Shown: piece after piece, positions 25,725-35,166 of the stretch
Position numbering within the stretch: position 1 is the stretch's first letter
Layout of the letters: each line of letters begins with the position of its first letter
Source of the DNA: Chitinophagales bacterium
Lineage (GTDB): Bacteria > Bacteroidota > Bacteroidia > Chitinophagales > Saprospiraceae
Direction: 5' to 3'
Length of the DNA stretch: 64,000 nt
NCBI GenBank assembly: GCA_017303875.1
Contig: JAFLBP010000028.1
Span: forward strand, 1 to 64,000
The notes under the pieces: generated by a model
The model's database searches: none
Seen by the model: only the letters and a program-made list of their open reading frames with translations
What the model was told of the DNA's origin: nothing
Program-made: the position numbers and the translations under genes

Positions 25725-26294
25725 TTAGTTTGGTTGCTTCCAAGTTATCTCAGCCCCTGAGCCTACAGTTGTAGTATAAGTATTGTACCCCTCCAATTCA
25801 AGCCTGACATTATGCTGTGTCTTTTTATAGTTTAATCTGGGGTCTTGTGTTACAAAACGGCCCTCTTTATCCGTTTTACCTAAAAAATAATTATCAACAT
25901 AAACACTTGCACCAGCGATTACCTTACGCCCATCCCTTAGATTCGCACGTACATGGATGGAAAACTCTTTGTTTGGTTCCAGTTGAGTCGATTCCGGCGA
26001 ATAATATATGAGTAATAATCCGATAGATATTAAAATAAGTGAAAATGCTCCTCCAAGTATCTGCGACTTGCGATCCTTAACGATTGCCAAAAACACGAAA
26101 TAAAAAATTGATAAGGCGAATACAAATATTCCAGCACCAATGCGTTCTGCTCCGGCTTCTGTGAAGTCTTTAACTTCATGCAGGAACTCAATAAATTTAT
26201 TAACAGATAAATACACAAAAATCGCTAAAACCGCTAATGCAGCATAGGGCTTTAAATATCTAAATGAAGTGCCTAATTTATCAATAGGTATCAT
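25725..26294 (-). CDS. Membrane protein with C-terminal PEGA-like domain
   Basis: 189 residues from ATG 26294; the much longer frame upstream is antisense to the 747-aa gene and is rejected. Three hydrophobic helices (YAALAVLAIFVYLSV, GIFVFALSIFYFVFLAI, GGAFSLILISIGLLLIYY) are followed by an extracytoplasmic part from about 115: FSIHVRANLRDGRKVIAGAS, then VYVDNYFLGKTDKEGRF, resembling PEGA or carboxypeptidase-regulatory beta sandwiches. It has a -7 box 20 bp upstream and is followed at 8 bp by the SPOR-like gene. Together they look like an envelope-associated pair; their role is not known. The pair is more AT-rich than its neighbours. Confidence 0.65.
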   Translation of the reverse strand: MIPIDKLGTSFRYLKPYAALAVLAIFVYLSVNKFIEFLHEVKDFTEAGAERIGAGIFVFALSIFYFVFLAIVKDRKSQILGGAFSLILISIGLLLIYYSPESTQLEPNKEFSIHVRANLRDGRKVIAGASVYVDNYFLGKTDKEGRFVTQDPRLNYKKTQHNVRLELEGYNTYTTTVGSGAEITWKQPN

Positions 26295-26313
26295 AATATT
26301 TATCTTTTGTGCG

Positions 26314-26321
26314 CAAATATA
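26314..26321 (-). promoter_or_regulatory. -7 box for the PEGA/SPOR pair
   Basis: Minus-strand TATATTTG fits TAnnTTTG, 20 bp before the ATG at 26294. Confidence 0.45.
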
Positions 26322-26457
26322 TGCTTTTTTATCAATAATCCATAAAATAGAAATACTTTTTTTTGCACGTACATGTTTCACACAAACAAAATCAAATCCT
26401 TTTAATTCTTTCCTCAAATCCGCCGTACTTTGAGGCGCTTTTTTACCCGCTGCAAAC

Positions 26458-28701
26458 ATGAAAAATATATTCCTGCTTTCCGCTTTTGCCTTCCTGCTCC
26501 CAAACGCCGCACTGGCGCAAAGCCATAGCATCCGACTGGCCTGCGCACCCGACGGCAGCATCGTCGCCACGGCACCTGATTTTAATGTGGACACGGAGAT
26601 CAGCTTCGATGTTGCGGCCCTGAATTGCTGCAACCCCGAAAAGCTCAAAATTCGCGTTAAAAAAAGCACTTCCGCCCGGGCTGCGGTGCTCGATTGGGCC
26701 AAAAACGAACGCAGTTTTACGCTCGACAGCCCCAGCGCCGAGCTGAATTTTGAATGCGGCGGATCCAAAGGCAAGCTCACGTTGCGCCAACTCTCTGCCA
26801 CGCCAGCCGGCCCTGTTACGCCGCCGCCGCCACCAGCCGGCCCGAGCACGCCACCGCCCTCATCGCCACCCATACCCGAGCTTTATGTCGGCAATACCCT
26901 TCAGGACGCCCTCGAACTGAGCCGCCTGTGGAAACTCATTCGCCGCAACCCTTCCGAAGCAGACCGCGAAGCGGCCCAACGTATACTGGAACACCACAAC
27001 ATCACACCCGCAGATTTTCAGCAAATTGTTTATCTGAAAAAATACACGCTGCTGAACCCCGCCGATAAAGTCAGCGCAAAGTTGGACAAGGCGGCCTTTA
27101 TCGTAAAAAAAGCAGAAGCCGCGCCGGCCAGTGGTCTGGGTAATTTTTTCAGCCCCACGCTGGTCGCCGACGCACTCGGTAAATTCGCCGCCAAACGCTT
27201 CAAGGAAGAACTCACCTTAGCCTTTCTCCAACGCTTCCGCGACACGCTGCAATCGCCGGCTTTCGACGAAATGCGCCTCCTTTTTCCCCGCACTTTTTAC
27301 ACCGTTTCTTACGCCGATCCGTTCCAATACAGCCAGTTCTACCAGTCCTTGCACGAAAATGCGCAAAGCGACCTTTCGCAATTGCCCGAAAACATGAGTG
27401 CCGTAGTGCGCGGCCGCAAAGCACAAATCGACCCGGAAGTATACCCGGCCATACTTGGCGGCCTCGACGCCATTCAATTGCTCGAAGCACGCATGCCCGC
27501 CTCGGCGGCCATTGAAATGCTGGCCTACCGCGATTATATCAACCTGGAGCAACAAAGCGTCTACGGCAATGGCATGCGCACACTCGGCATTTTTTCCAAA
27601 CACCTGCACGGCTTTGGCGAAAGTACGCCCACCGGCTGGGGGACAGAAACCCAACTCGCTGCCCTGCTCACCGACCGCGACGCCTTCAATTTCTGGATGG
27701 CCCTGCTCCTCAAAAACGACGAAGAAGACCTGAGTAAAATCCGCTTTGGCGACAAATCGCTCTTTGAGCTGCTGAACCTCGAAGATGCCAACACCGAAAA
27801 CGCGGCGCGCAACCTGACCAGCCGCTTTGCCGGCATGGCCGCCACCGCCCGCCTCAGCGCCATGCCCGACAACAGCAGCGAACGCCTGCAGGAAAGTCAC
27901 CGCTACCTGCAAACCACTTTTGAACTCCTGGAAACCGCTATCGAAATTGCAGCAGTACTCGATAAAAACAGCCCGCCCCTGCGCTACCAGCGCGCCCGCT
28001 CGGTCTTGCGCGCCGCACGCAACCTCGACCAGTTTGCCCGCAGCGGGCGCTATGGCGATGCCCTCTCGGTCGGTATAGAAACCATCCGACTGCTCTACCC
28101 CGCCGACCCGCGTACCGAAAACCTGCTCAGCCGCATAGACCGCTACGGAAACCTGCTGGTATCCATGGCCAATGCACAAAATGCTGATGAAATTGTGGCG
28201 CTGCTCGAAGAAGTCGCAGCCCCCGTCCAATCCTACACCCGAAAACGCGGCAGCGAACATTTTTCGGTCTCCCTGAACCTCTATCCCGGCCTGGCCGCCG
28301 GCATGGAATACCGACTCCCCGAAAGTGAATCGGGCGGCGCCGCACAAGGCGGATTTTTTGCCTTCACAACGCCCGTCGGATTGAGTATCGACAAAGGCAT
28401 GGGCAAAAACGGCTCCATCGGCCTCTTCTTTTCATTGGTGGATGTAGGCGCTATCACTGCCTTTCGCCTCCAGGACGGCGTTTCACTCCTGCCTGAACTC
28501 AAATGGGCCAACCTGTTTGCCCCCGGCTTGTATCTTCAGCTCGGATTGGGGAAAACGCCGCTTAGCCTCGGCCTCGGTGGCCAATACGGCCCGGCACTGC
28601 GGCAGGTGGGTACCGACGGACAGGGCAACGACATCAGTGCCCGGCATTTTCGCGCCGGTGTCTCCCTCACGGTAGATGTGCCGCTTTTGTTTATCAAATA
28701 A
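26458..28701 (+). CDS. Large secreted protein of unknown function
   Basis: 747 residues with a clear signal peptide (MKNIFLLSAFAFLLPNAALAQ). Residues 22-110 look like a small beta domain with conserved-looking cysteines (CAPD, NCCNPE, FECGG). A proline-rich linker follows (about 117-140). A long helical region (about 145-600) contains several segments resembling tetratrico-like or alpha-solenoid helices. The last 130 residues switch to beta strands with glycine turns (SVSLNLYPGLAAGMEYRL, GSIGLFFSLVDVGAIT, LYLQLGLGKTPLSLGLGG) and end in hydrophobic residues plus Lys, suggesting an outer-membrane or surface beta domain. I do not recognise the family. It has no T9SS tail. It is convergent with DUF5103 with 11 bp between stops, and transcribed alone. 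Confidence 0.75.
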   Translation: MKNIFLLSAFAFLLPNAALAQSHSIRLACAPDGSIVATAPDFNVDTEISFDVAALNCCNPEKLKIRVKKSTSARAAVLDWAKNERSFTLDSPSAELNFECGGSKGKLTLRQLSATPAGPVTPPPPPAGPSTPPPSSPPIPELYVGNTLQDALELSRLWKLIRRNPSEADREAAQRILEHHNITPADFQQIVYLKKYTLLNPADKVSAKLDKAAFIVKKAEAAPASGLGNFFSPTLVADALGKFAAKRFKEELTLAFLQRFRDTLQSPAFDEMRLLFPRTFYTVSYADPFQYSQFYQSLHENAQSDLSQLPENMSAVVRGRKAQIDPEVYPAILGGLDAIQLLEARMPASAAIEMLAYRDYINLEQQSVYGNGMRTLGIFSKHLHGFGESTPTGWGTETQLAALLTDRDAFNFWMALLLKNDEEDLSKIRFGDKSLFELLNLEDANTENAARNLTSRFAGMAATARLSAMPDNSSERLQESHRYLQTTFELLETAIEIAAVLDKNSPPLRYQRARSVLRAARNLDQFARSGRYGDALSVGIETIRLLYPADPRTENLLSRIDRYGNLLVSMANAQNADEIVALLEEVAAPVQSYTRKRGSEHFSVSLNLYPGLAAGMEYRLPESESGGAAQGGFFAFTTPVGLSIDKGMGKNGSIGLFFSLVDVGAITAFRLQDGVSLLPELKWANLFAPGLYLQLGLGKTPLSLGLGGQYGPALRQVGTDGQGNDISARHFRAGVSLTVDVPLLFIK

Positions 28702-28712
28702 GATCGATTGCC

Positions 28713-29978
28713 TCAAATTTTGGATTCCACCGTAAGCGTACCCATGAGGCGTTCGTAGCGCTCTCCTATTTTTCGGAAATAAACCAGAATGGTGTAGGCA
28801 TTTACAGTTTGGAAATGATTGCCTTCAAAACCGTCTTCGAGATCCGGCAGGCCGGTTGCGTCGTCTATGACCACAAACTGATAGTTGTAATAGCCTTGCT
28901 TGAGCGGGGTTTCCAGCACATACGCTTTGGCATCATTGAGATAAGTGAAGCGGAATTCCGGCTTGATCTGAAAATCTGTGAGTTGCCCGTATAAATAAAC
29001 GGATTTCCCTTCTTCTTCCTGGTTTCGGGCTATGGAAAACAGGACATTGGCGTAATCGCATTGCAGTAAGCCCTGGTTCTGATTGCGATTTTCAATCACA
29101 AAACGGCCATTGGCATCCGGTCTTTGGATATAGCTGCCGCCGTTGCGACTTTCGTCGGTTTTCATGGTTACTTCCATGCCGTTGTATTGTTGGCGAATCA
29201 TTTTTATGCCTTCGCCTTTAAAATCAAAGGTCCGCATATCCAGCACCCGCCATTCGGAGCTGCCCGGAAAGACAATTTTATCAATATAATCGTACAACAG
29301 GTCTTCACCGCGCAGGGTAAGCGGCGGCAAGGGGCCAAGCGCTGTGCTCCAGGCCGTATTTTGCAGCACTACCGCCCGCACTTCCTGGGCCGGCGCGGTA
29401 AACCGGGCGCCCTTGGCTTTTACGGTGAAATCAAGTTCGTGGTGCGAGTTAAACCAGGCAGTCTGGTACGGACGTACAAAAGTGGGTTCAATTTTCCAGG
29501 TCGTCGATTCTGTAACCATAAAACGGCGCGCCAGCACCAAACGGCGGTCGTCGTCTTCATCAAATATTTTCAGGATATAATTCCCCGACACACGCCATTT
29601 CATATTGGCATTGGGCAGGCCTAAGCTGTAATGCACATATTGGGTGAGGGTATTGATAGAAATATCGGCCTCCGTAATGCGATCTTCAGTGTAACCATTG
29701 ATGTACATCACATCTTCCAGATCGGAGGGCGTCCAGTCGGCATTACAATGCTGAATGGTGTACAAATAATCCTTGATTTCGGTATCAACGCGGTCAAATT
29801 CCAGAATCAGGGCATTGGCGCCGGCACTCAAACTGGTAATAGGCATCACGGTAGGCGCCCCCTGCGGATAAAATTGAACGGTTTTGATCAGGTCATCGTC
29901 GATCAGATCATTCCAGACCTGGGCATTCAGAGACAGGGCGGACAGCGCCGCCAGAAGCAAAGCAAAACAAGTTTTCAT
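28713..29978 (-). CDS. DUF5103 family secreted protein
   Basis: 421 residues from ATG 29978, with a signal peptide (MKTCFALLLAALSALSLNAQ). The sequence follows the Bacteroidota DUF5103 family: a beta-rich N-terminal part with LILEFDRVDTEIKDYLYTI and HCNADWTPSDL, then TQYVHYSLGLPNANMKWRVSGNYILKI near residues 114-140, and a C-terminal part ending YTILVYFRKIGERYERLMG. The fold resembles two immunoglobulin-like beta sandwiches. The function is unknown; members are single-copy and widespread in the phylum. No T9SS tail is seen, so it is probably periplasmic or loosely outer-membrane attached. Gene order gives no further clue. Confidence 0.85.
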   Translation of the reverse strand: MKTCFALLLAALSALSLNAQVWNDLIDDDLIKTVQFYPQGAPTVMPITSLSAGANALILEFDRVDTEIKDYLYTIQHCNADWTPSDLEDVMYINGYTEDRITEADISINTLTQYVHYSLGLPNANMKWRVSGNYILKIFDEDDDRRLVLARRFMVTESTTWKIEPTFVRPYQTAWFNSHHELDFTVKAKGARFTAPAQEVRAVVLQNTAWSTALGPLPPLTLRGEDLLYDYIDKIVFPGSSEWRVLDMRTFDFKGEGIKMIRQQYNGMEVTMKTDESRNGGSYIQRPDANGRFVIENRNQNQGLLQCDYANVLFSIARNQEEEGKSVYLYGQLTDFQIKPEFRFTYLNDAKAYVLETPLKQGYYNYQFVVIDDATGLPDLEDGFEGNHFQTVNAYTILVYFRKIGERYERLMGTLTVESKI

Positions 29979-30095
29979 ACTGTAAAGACGCAATTATGCA
30001 AAAAGGGTTTCCTCAAATGAGGCATTCAACGGTAAATTCCTCCATTTCATGCCCAACACCACCTAAAACACCCAAACCCTAAAATACAAAAACCC

Positions 30096-33000
30096 TCAAC
30101 TACTAAATCCTCCCTTCTCCCGATCCAGCTCTTCCAGGCGTATCTTGTAAATATACTGCGGGGTACGGCCGTAAAGGGTGCTGTACAGGGCATGCGCGCG
30201 CAGGTAGTGTGTGGTCGGGTGATCGGCCACATGGCGCAGTTCAAAATGAACGGCCGCTTCTTCGCGTTCGGTGCGGGCCATGTGCAGCATTTGTTGCAGC
30301 TGCCGCAGGGCCTCCTGGCGGTTGCCTTCCGCGATATTGACTTGTGCGCGGAGAATATTGGCGCCGAAAGTAAGATCGGCATTGCCCAGAGCCAGTGCGA
30401 TATCGCGGCCTTCTTCCATCAATTGCCGGGCCAGATGGGTTTCTTTGGAGTAGACATGCACGATGCCTTTTTCGATCAGCGAATAGCCGAGCACGAGTTT
30501 GTTGCCCATTTCACGGGCATGTTCGATGGCCTCGTTGTAGTATTTGACACTTTGCGCCATATCGCCTTTGTAGAACCAGGTATCGCCGAGGGTGTTGAGG
30601 GCTTTGGCAATACCTTTTTTATAGTTCAGCTCGCGCGAAAGCGTCAGGTTTTGATCGAGGTAACTCACCGCCTTGTCGAAGTCGCCGATGGTGGAAAGCA
30701 AATCACCGATCAGGCCGCAGGCGATGGCGATGCCCTGTTTGTCGCCCAGCTCCTGGCACAACGCGAGGTCACGTTCAAAATGCTGCATGGCGCGGGTATA
30801 ATCGCCTTTTTTCTCCCAAACCGAGCCGATACTGCCGATGCAGATGGTCATGTAGAGCTTGTTGCCCAATTCTTCGGAGAGGGCTAAGCCTTTTTCAAGG
30901 CAAAGCAGGGCGCTGTCGAGGCTGTTTTTTTCCAGGTAAATAATACCCAGGTTGGTATACAAAATGGTCAGTCCCGGACGGTCGCCATTGCGTTCCGTAA
31001 TATCGAGTTGTTCTTCGAGCCAGCGGATACCTTCGTCGTAATGCCCCTGATTCATAAAAATCAGGCCCAGATTGGCCACAATTCCGGCATTTTCTGCTTC
31101 GCGCTGCACGGAGCGATTAATTTCAATGGCTTTGGCAAACCAGCTTTTGGCGGCATCATAGCTGCCCTGGCGGAAAAAGAAGGTGCCGAGGTTGCCGTAG
31201 GTTTTGGCAATACCCACCTGATCGCTCGCCAGTTCGAAGCAGGTAATCGCTACGTCGAGGTGTCGTTTGGCCTGCGTATAGTCGCCGCGCAGCATCAGCA
31301 ACTGACCGAGGCGGCGGTTGCTGCGCCCGATGAGGTACCAGTCGTTCAGCTCGCGGGCGCGATTGAGCGCGTCGCGGTAGTCGCGTTCGCTTTCTTCCCA
31401 TTGGCCGGTCAGCTCGTGTACCGAACCTTTGCGCAGCAGGAGTTTGACAATTTTTTTGGTCTTTTTATCGCCCTCTTTGAGGTTTTCTATGAGTTTATGG
31501 TAAAATTTCAGGGCTTGCCGATTGAGGAAGTTGCGTTGTGAATACCGCGCGGCTTTCTCTAAATACCGGTTCATTTTGCTTTCCACCTCGGCTTGCTCGT
31601 AGTGGAAGGCGAGGTCGACAAAACGCTCCTCCGAGTTGGGATACAAATGTTCAATGGCCTCGGCAATCAGCTGGTGCAGTTCGCGCAGGCGTGTGCGCAG
31701 CTGCATATCGTAGGCGGCTTCACGCAGCAAAGAGTGCCTGAAAATGTAGCGCAACTCATTCATGGCGTACCAAACCTGCCATTTTTCGGCCGTTTGTACC
31801 TGTTCGCGCACTACTTTATCAAGGTTGCCATTGCGGCGGGCAAATTCTTCCTGACGCGCCATCACCGCTGAAAGTACCGGCAATTCAAATTCACGCCCGA
31901 TTACCGCCGCTGCCTTGACCGTCTCTTTTACTAAGCCACTGAGGCGATCAATACGCGCCATCATAATTTGCTTGACGGAATCGCTGATCTGAATGTCCTG
32001 ATTTTGCAACTGCAACAGGCCGTCCTTTTTTTCCAGCAAATTGGCCTCCCGAAAATATTCGGCCATTTGCTCCACATAAAAAGGATTGCCCTGCGTCATG
32101 CGCTGTATCAGCTCAAACAAATCCGCGTGCATGGCGCCGCCAAGCCGGTTTTCGGCAAATGCCTTCAGGTCTTCGGGCGTCAGGAAATTTAAATCAACTT
32201 CCAGGTGCCGGATACCGATTTCATCCAAAACTGCCGGGCGCACAATGAAGGCGCGGGTGCCATCGTCTTCATAACGGCTCGTCGCCAAAAACAGGATGGG
32301 ATAAGCCGTGGCGCGGCGTACAAACTGCGCCATGAACTCGCGCGACATCTCGTCGTACCAATGCGCGTCTTCCAGCTCAATCACTACCGGTTGCAAAATG
32401 GATTCGGCCACAAACAAATTGGCCATGGCTGCCAGGCCATTTTGATAGCGACCACGCGCATCAAGCTGCTCCCACAAGGAGCCGGGATAAATAATACCCA
32501 CCATCGCGGCCAGCACACTCTGCGTACGGTTGATCTCCCGACGAACCGCATCGGCTTCCGGGTGGCGACTTTCTGTCAGCTCGTATTGAAGCTCCAGAAA
32601 GTTATTTTCAAACAATTTCAGGTTGTGCTCCGGCGTATTTTCCGGACTTTGTTCAAAATAGTTTTTGAGAAAATAAATAAACGGATTGAACGATTTTCTC
32701 AAAATCTGATCACTCTGGCAGGTAAACCAGCTGACCGCAAAAGATTCACGGAGCTGGCGCCGCACTTCAAACATCAGTCGGCTTTTACCAATACCGGCTT
32801 CGCCGTAAATAAAGGCTAAGCCGGCAAATTTATTCTCCCGCAGGGGCAGGGCCAGGTCGATCAGGCGCTGCACTTCCGTGGCCCGACCAAAATATTCGCC
32901 CGTATAACTGGCGCGGCCGGTCAGGTTGCGGCCGGTCATCACATAAGTCGGAATGCGCTGTTCAAAACCTTTGTACTGGCCTTCGCCGCGAAACGCGAAT

Positions 33001-34178
33001 TTGAAGTTGCGGTTGCGCTGCACATTTTCATCCGACATAATTTCGCCCCACGACGCCTTCATCATCAAACGGGCGCCGAGGTTGACGCGGGCGCCAATGG
33101 CTGCATATTGGCAGCGTTCAGGGCCGCCGATCACACCCGTAAAGGCAATACCCGAAGTAATACCGATGCGATAACGCGCGCCGGTAAGCTGCTCCAGGCC
33201 ACTGAGTTCTTCACGAATGGCCAGCAAATATTCCAGGGCGCGCTCCACGTTGTTTTCAAAAGAAACCGGCGCACCGAAGAGGCAAAACATGATGCCGCCT
33301 TTATCGCCAAAATCAATCTCCTTCATGTAGCCACCGAAATTCTGGCATTGATCCAGTACCGTGGTAGCGAAAAGGTTGAGCGCGGCATGGGTTTCCACAC
33401 CGGTAAAAGAGAAAAAGACGCTGACCACATTGCGGAATTCGCCGGTATCGGCGCTTTCAAACACCTCCTGAGGCAAAAAATCGGCCATCAGGGTCGGGTC
33501 AGGCTCCGGCAATTGCGGCGCCGACACATCGTGGTCTTCCAGCAGGCTGATTTGCAGAAATTCCGGCAGCAGCACCTTGTAGTAGCTGTCGGACAAAGGC
33601 TCCACATTGAGGTTGAGCGGTGGCAGGTAGGTGGCGAAATGTTCATCGCACACCACTTCGAGGCTGTTGGCACGTACTTGTGCCTGTGCGCAGCCGTCTA
33701 TGGGCAGGCCGCGGAAATAATAGGCTTTGCGGCGTTCGCCGACAATACCCCATTCCACATCGCCAAAAGAAAGTCCGATTTTAATACCGATTTCGTGGGC
33801 GGCGAGCAGGGAGTCGGTTTCATCGCTGCTGGCCACAAAGCGCTGCACCGTAGCCTTGGCCGTGCGCAGTACTTTGGCGGCAATTTGCGCCAGTTCGGCG
33901 CTGTTTTGCGTGGCCGCCGGAAAAATGGCCGTAAAGCTGTCGCCCGCGAAATAGGTAATAAACGCGCCCTGGCGGTATACCTGCCTGACGGTTGGCTCAA
34001 AGATATGGTTGAGCACCACCGACAGTTCTTCGGCGCCTTCAGCGCCTCTGCGCATCAGGTTTTCAGTCATGCGCGTGAAGCCGCTCAGGTCGACGAACAT
34101 GGTAAAAGCCCGCAGGGCGCCTTCCATTTGCCCGTTGCGGTATTGCTCCTGAATGTAATGTGGCAGGAAATGTCTCAA
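30096..34178 (-). CDS. Soluble-adenylyl-cyclase-like protein: tandem class III cyclase domains, ATPase and TPR array
   Basis: 1360 residues from a TTG at 34178; the next ATG (34127) would cut into the family-typical start FLPHYIQEQYRNG. The first cyclase domain (about 20-190) keeps FTMFVDLSGFT and YFAGDSFTAIFP, with the metal Asp residues. The second (about 245-420) has VFFSFTG, where the first metal Asp is missing, but keeps RYRIGITSG and GARVNLGARL. This split matches the one-site heterodimer of mammalian soluble adenylyl cyclase. An AAA/STAND-type ATPase follows (GEAGIGKS near 455), then helical repeats and TPRs (about 950-1330). Class III cyclases make cAMP or cGMP; bicarbonate or protein signals may act through the ATPase/TPR part (inference). 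It is transcribed alone. Confidence 0.85.
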   Translation of the reverse strand: MRHFLPHYIQEQYRNGQMEGALRAFTMFVDLSGFTRMTENLMRRGAEGAEELSVVLNHIFEPTVRQVYRQGAFITYFAGDSFTAIFPAATQNSAELAQIAAKVLRTAKATVQRFVASSDETDSLLAAHEIGIKIGLSFGDVEWGIVGERRKAYYFRGLPIDGCAQAQVRANSLEVVCDEHFATYLPPLNLNVEPLSDSYYKVLLPEFLQISLLEDHDVSAPQLPEPDPTLMADFLPQEVFESADTGEFRNVVSVFFSFTGVETHAALNLFATTVLDQCQNFGGYMKEIDFGDKGGIMFCLFGAPVSFENNVERALEYLLAIREELSGLEQLTGARYRIGITSGIAFTGVIGGPERCQYAAIGARVNLGARLMMKASWGEIMSDENVQRNRNFKFAFRGEGQYKGFEQRIPTYVMTGRNLTGRASYTGEYFGRATEVQRLIDLALPLRENKFAGLAFIYGEAGIGKSRLMFEVRRQLRESFAVSWFTCQSDQILRKSFNPFIYFLKNYFEQSPENTPEHNLKLFENNFLELQYELTESRHPEADAVRREINRTQSVLAAMVGIIYPGSLWEQLDARGRYQNGLAAMANLFVAESILQPVVIELEDAHWYDEMSREFMAQFVRRATAYPILFLATSRYEDDGTRAFIVRPAVLDEIGIRHLEVDLNFLTPEDLKAFAENRLGGAMHADLFELIQRMTQGNPFYVEQMAEYFREANLLEKKDGLLQLQNQDIQISDSVKQIMMARIDRLSGLVKETVKAAAVIGREFELPVLSAVMARQEEFARRNGNLDKVVREQVQTAEKWQVWYAMNELRYIFRHSLLREAAYDMQLRTRLRELHQLIAEAIEHLYPNSEERFVDLAFHYEQAEVESKMNRYLEKAARYSQRNFLNRQALKFYHKLIENLKEGDKKTKKIVKLLLRKGSVHELTGQWEESERDYRDALNRARELNDWYLIGRSNRRLGQLLMLRGDYTQAKRHLDVAITCFELASDQVGIAKTYGNLGTFFFRQGSYDAAKSWFAKAIEINRSVQREAENAGIVANLGLIFMNQGHYDEGIRWLEEQLDITERNGDRPGLTILYTNLGIIYLEKNSLDSALLCLEKGLALSEELGNKLYMTICIGSIGSVWEKKGDYTRAMQHFERDLALCQELGDKQGIAIACGLIGDLLSTIGDFDKAVSYLDQNLTLSRELNYKKGIAKALNTLGDTWFYKGDMAQSVKYYNEAIEHAREMGNKLVLGYSLIEKGIVHVYSKETHLARQLMEEGRDIALALGNADLTFGANILRAQVNIAEGNRQEALRQLQQMLHMARTEREEAAVHFELRHVADHPTTHYLRAHALYSTLYGRTPQYIYKIRLEELDREKGGFSS

Positions 34179-34230
34179 ATTCCGGAAATCGTATTAATCG
34201 AGGCTCAAAGATAGTTGTTTTTCGCCCTGC

Positions 34231-35019
34231 TTACAAACTTTTCGTCCGACCGCCATCGACGGGCAAATTAATCCCGTTGATATAGGCGGCTGCCGGGCTT
34301 GCCAGGAATGCAGCGGCAGCCGCCACTTCTTCCGGGCGGGCGAAACGCCGCAGGGGTACGTGTTGTTTAAAGGATTCGGCAATTTCCGCTTCGCTTTGTC
34401 CGGCGCCGGCAGCGCGTTTGGCAATAATTTCCTGCAAACGCGCAGTTTCGGTGTAGCCCGGCAACACGTTATTTACAGTAACGCCAAAACGGCCAACTTC
34501 GTTTGCCAGGGTTTTAGCCCAGGCCGCCACTGCCCAGCGCGTGGTATTGGAAACCCCCAGTCCGTCGAGCGGTTCTTTCACCGAGGTGCTAATGATATTA
34601 ATGATGCGGCCATAAGCGGCCGCCTGCATGCCCGGCAGGAGTAGCTGTGCCAGCAGATGATTGCACAACAAATGGTTGTTGTAGGCTTGTAAAAATGCGG
34701 CACTTTCGGCTGCGGCAATAGGTCCGCCGGGAGGACCGCCGGTATTGTTGACCAAAATATGTATGGCCCCCACGTCTTGCAGCAGCGCCTCCACCTGCGT
34801 GCGCAGCGCAGCGGTGTCGCTGTAATCGGCCACACAGTAGCGATGCGTTTGTCCGGCAACGGCGGGTAAAGCCGCCACGGCGCTTTGCAAGGCACTTTCC
34901 GTGCGGGCCAGTAAAATCACATTGGCGCCCAACAGGGCCAGTTCCTGCGCCACCGCGCGGCCAATGCCTGCGCTGGCGCCACCCACGAGGGCATTTTTTC
35001 CTTGTAATGAAAGTTCCAT
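34231..35019 (-). CDS. SDR-family oxidoreductase with altered catalytic motif
   Basis: 262 residues from ATG 35019; the longer TTG-type frame upstream runs into the opposite promoter region. The Rossmann fold is clear: ALVGGASAGIGRAVAQEL (residues 9-26), LLART, VADYSD and the NNTGG loop (HILVNNTGGPPGG). The usual YxxxK reads SNTTR (in GLGVSNTTRWAVAAWAKTLA), so Tyr is Ser and Lys is Arg. Such variants exist among FabG-like SDRs and may be weak or specialised oxidoreductases. The C-terminal PEEVAAAAAFLASP and GINLPVDGGRTKSL fit FabG-like enzymes. It ends about 50 bp before the cyclase gene, so co-transcription is possible. Confidence 0.82.
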   Translation of the reverse strand: MELSLQGKNALVGGASAGIGRAVAQELALLGANVILLARTESALQSAVAALPAVAGQTHRYCVADYSDTAALRTQVEALLQDVGAIHILVNNTGGPPGGPIAAAESAAFLQAYNNHLLCNHLLAQLLLPGMQAAAYGRIINIISTSVKEPLDGLGVSNTTRWAVAAWAKTLANEVGRFGVTVNNVLPGYTETARLQEIIAKRAAGAGQSEAEIAESFKQHVPLRRFARPEEVAAAAAFLASPAAAYINGINLPVDGGRTKSL

Positions 35020-35166
35020 AGCGGCAAAGATACGTCGTGTACATCGAAGCTCCGCTTCGATGCCCGCACATTGAAACTTTGCTTCGATGTGTGTACCCTG
35101 AAGCTTCACCTCAAACAGCGCGCAGCAAAGCAAAATTGCGATCTTTGCCCGACAAGCGCACTGAAT

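Noticed and set aside
26295..26873. N-terminal extension of the PEGA-like protein
   Set aside because: The extension is antisense to the signal peptide and start of the 747-aa gene and has no domain pattern; ATG 26294 with its own -7 box is better.
27217..28347. Long antisense frame (376 aa) opposite the 747-aa secreted protein
   Set aside because: It lies wholly within a GC-rich gene with signal peptide and domain structure; the antisense translation shows no family pattern.
33108..34214. Long plus-strand frame (368 aa) opposite the cyclase gene
   Set aside because: The minus-strand protein has clear cyclase domains here; the plus frame is a codon-bias shadow.
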